DNA of 64,000 bases from JBKCUI01 sp052161605. GTDB lineage: Bacteria > Planctomycetota > Planctomycetia > Pirellulales > Pirellulaceae. Below, one piece after another: positions 62,446-64,000 of the stretch; position 1 is the first letter of the stretch; the number at the start of each line of letters is the position of its first letter. The notes below the pieces were generated by a model. The model was not told the origin of the DNA. It ran no database searches and was given only the letters and a program-made list of their open reading frames with translations. The stretch lies in NCBI GenBank assembly GCA_052161605.1, contig CP197409.1. The stretch is one strand, 5' to 3'. Position numbers and translations under genes: made by a program.

Positions 62446-63956
62446 GCATTTTGCAGTTTTTTGCGATCCGTCGCTCAGTTACGCGGGCTCGATTGATACA
62501 TGCATTCGCTGGTATCAGACTTCTTCTTTCGTACTTTATCTGCGGATTGTTGCTCCTGCCAGGCTCACTATCGGAGGCGCAGGTTTTTGACACGAATGAT
62601 GAGAATTGGGTTTATCGATATGACATTTTCCAAGCATTCCTACAAAGAGATGGCCTAAGTCCCACGACTTCTATTGCAGATGCGCTCAACGCTCCGACGG
62701 AATCGACCATCGTACTAATGGGGGACGTTCAGCGAAGTCGCATTCAAACCTGGATAAACCTCAAGGATTTCGTCGAGTCTGGCGGGCGTCTACTAATCGC
62801 TCCAGATAATTTTCACTCATCTGTATACTTTGGTACGGTTCAACCAGGGCCTGCTCTCGCGACGGAGCAGGAGTCAATGTTCTCTGGCTTTGAAGACTGC
62901 ATCAAGGTGAATCGATTTCGATTGAACCACCCGCTGGTGACTGGGCTCAAAGAACTGATCACGAACCGAACAGGGGCAATCACCAGCATGGGTATCACTG
63001 GAGATTGGCTTCAATTAGCATTTTTGCCGGACGATTGCGAGCCTAGTTTATATTCTGGTAAGGCTTTAATAGGAATTGGAGAAACGGATACCGTCGGAGC
63101 AATTGTGTTGCTGGCGGATCCTAGCGTGGTTTCTAACGGCATGTTTTCGTTTGCCGATAATGGGGAGTTCACAGGGCGTTTGGCGAACTATCTCAGCGAG
63201 GGGAATAGGCGTCTACTGTACTTCGCAATCGACAACCGTCCGCTCGCAGCGATACCTGGGATCGGTATCCCAAAATCACGAAGGCAGAATATCGACCTAC
63301 CCGATGGTGACGATACTCCGCCAATTCCTCCAGATCCGCAGTTTCAGACACTGTTAGAAGTTGCCAATTCGGCCTTACAGGAGTTAACAAGTCCGCAAGC
63401 TATCAACTCGCAACTAAAGGACCAGCCCCGTTACTTTAATAAAAGGCAGTATGCCGCCACCATTATCGCTTGTCTGGCTATACTGTTTGTCGTGTGGCTT
63501 GTGTCTCGTCTATTAAGCCGCACAACGAGTTGGGTCACGTTACGTCGTCCACATGCAGTAGCGACGGTAGAGACTATGCTTTTGAATGGCCACCCCAAGG
63601 ATGTTAGAAATAGAATTGCGTCAGAAACCTTAGCCAGAGAGTTCTGTCGCTCATGGACAGGGGGGGCGAAAGTCTCAGAATGGCGACAATGGCTGGATGA
63701 TCTTAGGCATGTTGATCGGGATTCGCTACCAACCCGCGATCGTGTCACATTGGAGTCAATACTCGCCATAGCTGTATTTGGAGGAAAGACCCCGATGCCC
63801 GACGACGAGTTGTCGAAACTGTCGCAACAGATCTGCGATATGCTCCAACGGTATCGACAAAATGATACACTATCTCCCGCGTCGTCATCTCAAGTCGTAG
63901 CAGATGATCGTCAGCATGCACTTGCTCCTCAACGCATTAAACCAAAATCAAATTGA
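62442..63956 (+). CDS. DUF4350-domain membrane protein
   Basis: A 504-residue protein with a signal or N-terminal helix (LLLSYFICGLLLLPGSLSEA), a ThuA/gatase-like periplasmic domain (~50-270, with LKDFVESGGRLLIAPDNFHSS and VGAIVLLADPSVVSNGMFSFADN), one transmembrane helix (ATIIACLAILFVVWLVSRLL, ~340-360) and a helical cytoplasmic tail. This matches DUF4350, usually in MoxR-type operons. The ATG overlaps the upstream stop by four bases. Confidence 0.85.
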   Translation: MSILQFFAIRRSVTRARLIHAFAGIRLLLSYFICGLLLLPGSLSEAQVFDTNDENWVYRYDIFQAFLQRDGLSPTTSIADALNAPTESTIVLMGDVQRSRIQTWINLKDFVESGGRLLIAPDNFHSSVYFGTVQPGPALATEQESMFSGFEDCIKVNRFRLNHPLVTGLKELITNRTGAITSMGITGDWLQLAFLPDDCEPSLYSGKALIGIGETDTVGAIVLLADPSVVSNGMFSFADNGEFTGRLANYLSEGNRRLLYFAIDNRPLAAIPGIGIPKSRRQNIDLPDGDDTPPIPPDPQFQTLLEVANSALQELTSPQAINSQLKDQPRYFNKRQYAATIIACLAILFVVWLVSRLLSRTTSWVTLRRPHAVATVETMLLNGHPKDVRNRIASETLAREFCRSWTGGAKVSEWRQWLDDLRHVDRDSLPTRDRVTLESILAIAVFGGKTPMPDDELSKLSQQICDMLQRYRQNDTLSPASSSQVVADDRQHALAPQRIKPKSN

Positions 63957-64000
63957 ATCCGTTAGACCCTAAAGACTTGGCCAGCAGAGTTGCCGGCTTG
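63953..64000 (+). CDS. Start of next operon gene (possibly MoxR ATPase), truncated by window
   Basis: A TTG overlapping the DUF4350 stop (TTGA) opens a frame reading NPLDPKDLASRVAGL to the window edge. The coupling and the usual DUF4129-DUF4350-MoxR order suggest a MoxR AAA ATPase, but 16 codons cannot prove it. Confidence 0.35.
   Translation, partial: MNPLDPKDLASRVAGL

Overview
The window comes from a planctomycete, most likely of the Pirellulales type. The signs are two DUF1559 pseudopilin-like proteins, giant secreted PQQ-type beta-propeller proteins, a beta-RFAP synthase of tetrahydromethanopterin synthesis, a DUF4129/DUF4350 pair, and many short hairpin repeats between genes. This placement rests on gene content only. 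No rRNA, tRNA, CRISPR array, prophage or recognisable defence system is visible.

Layout. 0-10.8 kb is mostly housekeeping: the 3' end of an unrecognised gene, a repeat-rich gap, a lipid-transport operon (mlaE-mlaF-mlaD), ispD, then a leftward operon (DUF2760, beta-RFAP synthase, GluQ tRNA-Asp modification enzyme), a SprT-like protease and a VWA protein. 10.9-12.9 kb is an intact IS1182-like insertion sequence with matched terminal inverted repeats, followed by a nested hairpin element. 13-23.4 kb is leftward and encodes a DUF1559 protein and a three-gene operon: two paralogous ~1300-residue secreted proteins around one membrane protein. Each paralog looks like propeller, Rossmann/methyltransferase-like insert, propeller, malectin-like tail. 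23.7-26.8 kb is a molybdate-type ABC transporter whose binding protein is an internal duplication. 26.8-28.8 kb is a decayed insertion sequence and repeats.

28.8-32.8 kb holds superoxide dismutase, a GNAT acetyltransferase, S-adenosylhomocysteine hydrolase and an ArsR-methyltransferase fusion that probably regulates it. 33-47.3 kb is one continuous rightward chemosensory cluster: STAS, CheY, CheA, CheW, a soluble four-PAS receptor, a CheR-CheD fusion, CheB, a short divergent receptor-like protein, a CheX-like phosphatase, a second CheY, a membrane thioredoxin-like protein and a membrane CheA-like kinase lacking the CheW-like domain. No flagellar gene accompanies it. By eye the region is more AT-rich than its neighbours and it uses TTG starts, which would fit acquisition by transfer.

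47.5-50.8 kb is a phosphonate module (FAD oxidoreductase, phosphonoacetaldehyde hydrolase, and a facing phosphonoacetaldehyde reductase-like dehydrogenase). 50.9-54 kb has a DUF5009 membrane acyltransferase-like protein, a small lipoprotein and a second DUF1559 protein. Then come an AraC regulator, a PutA-like bifunctional proline dehydrogenase, a Y1 (HUH) transposase-like protein and the start of a DUF4129-DUF4350-(probable MoxR) operon that runs off the end.

The strongest candidates for something under-described are the propeller/methyltransferase-like secreted paralogs, the chemosensory cluster with its second CheA-like kinase and thioredoxin-like partner, and a family of 19-nt hairpins (7-nt arms, 5-nt CAAG-containing loop) whose arms co-vary between copies.
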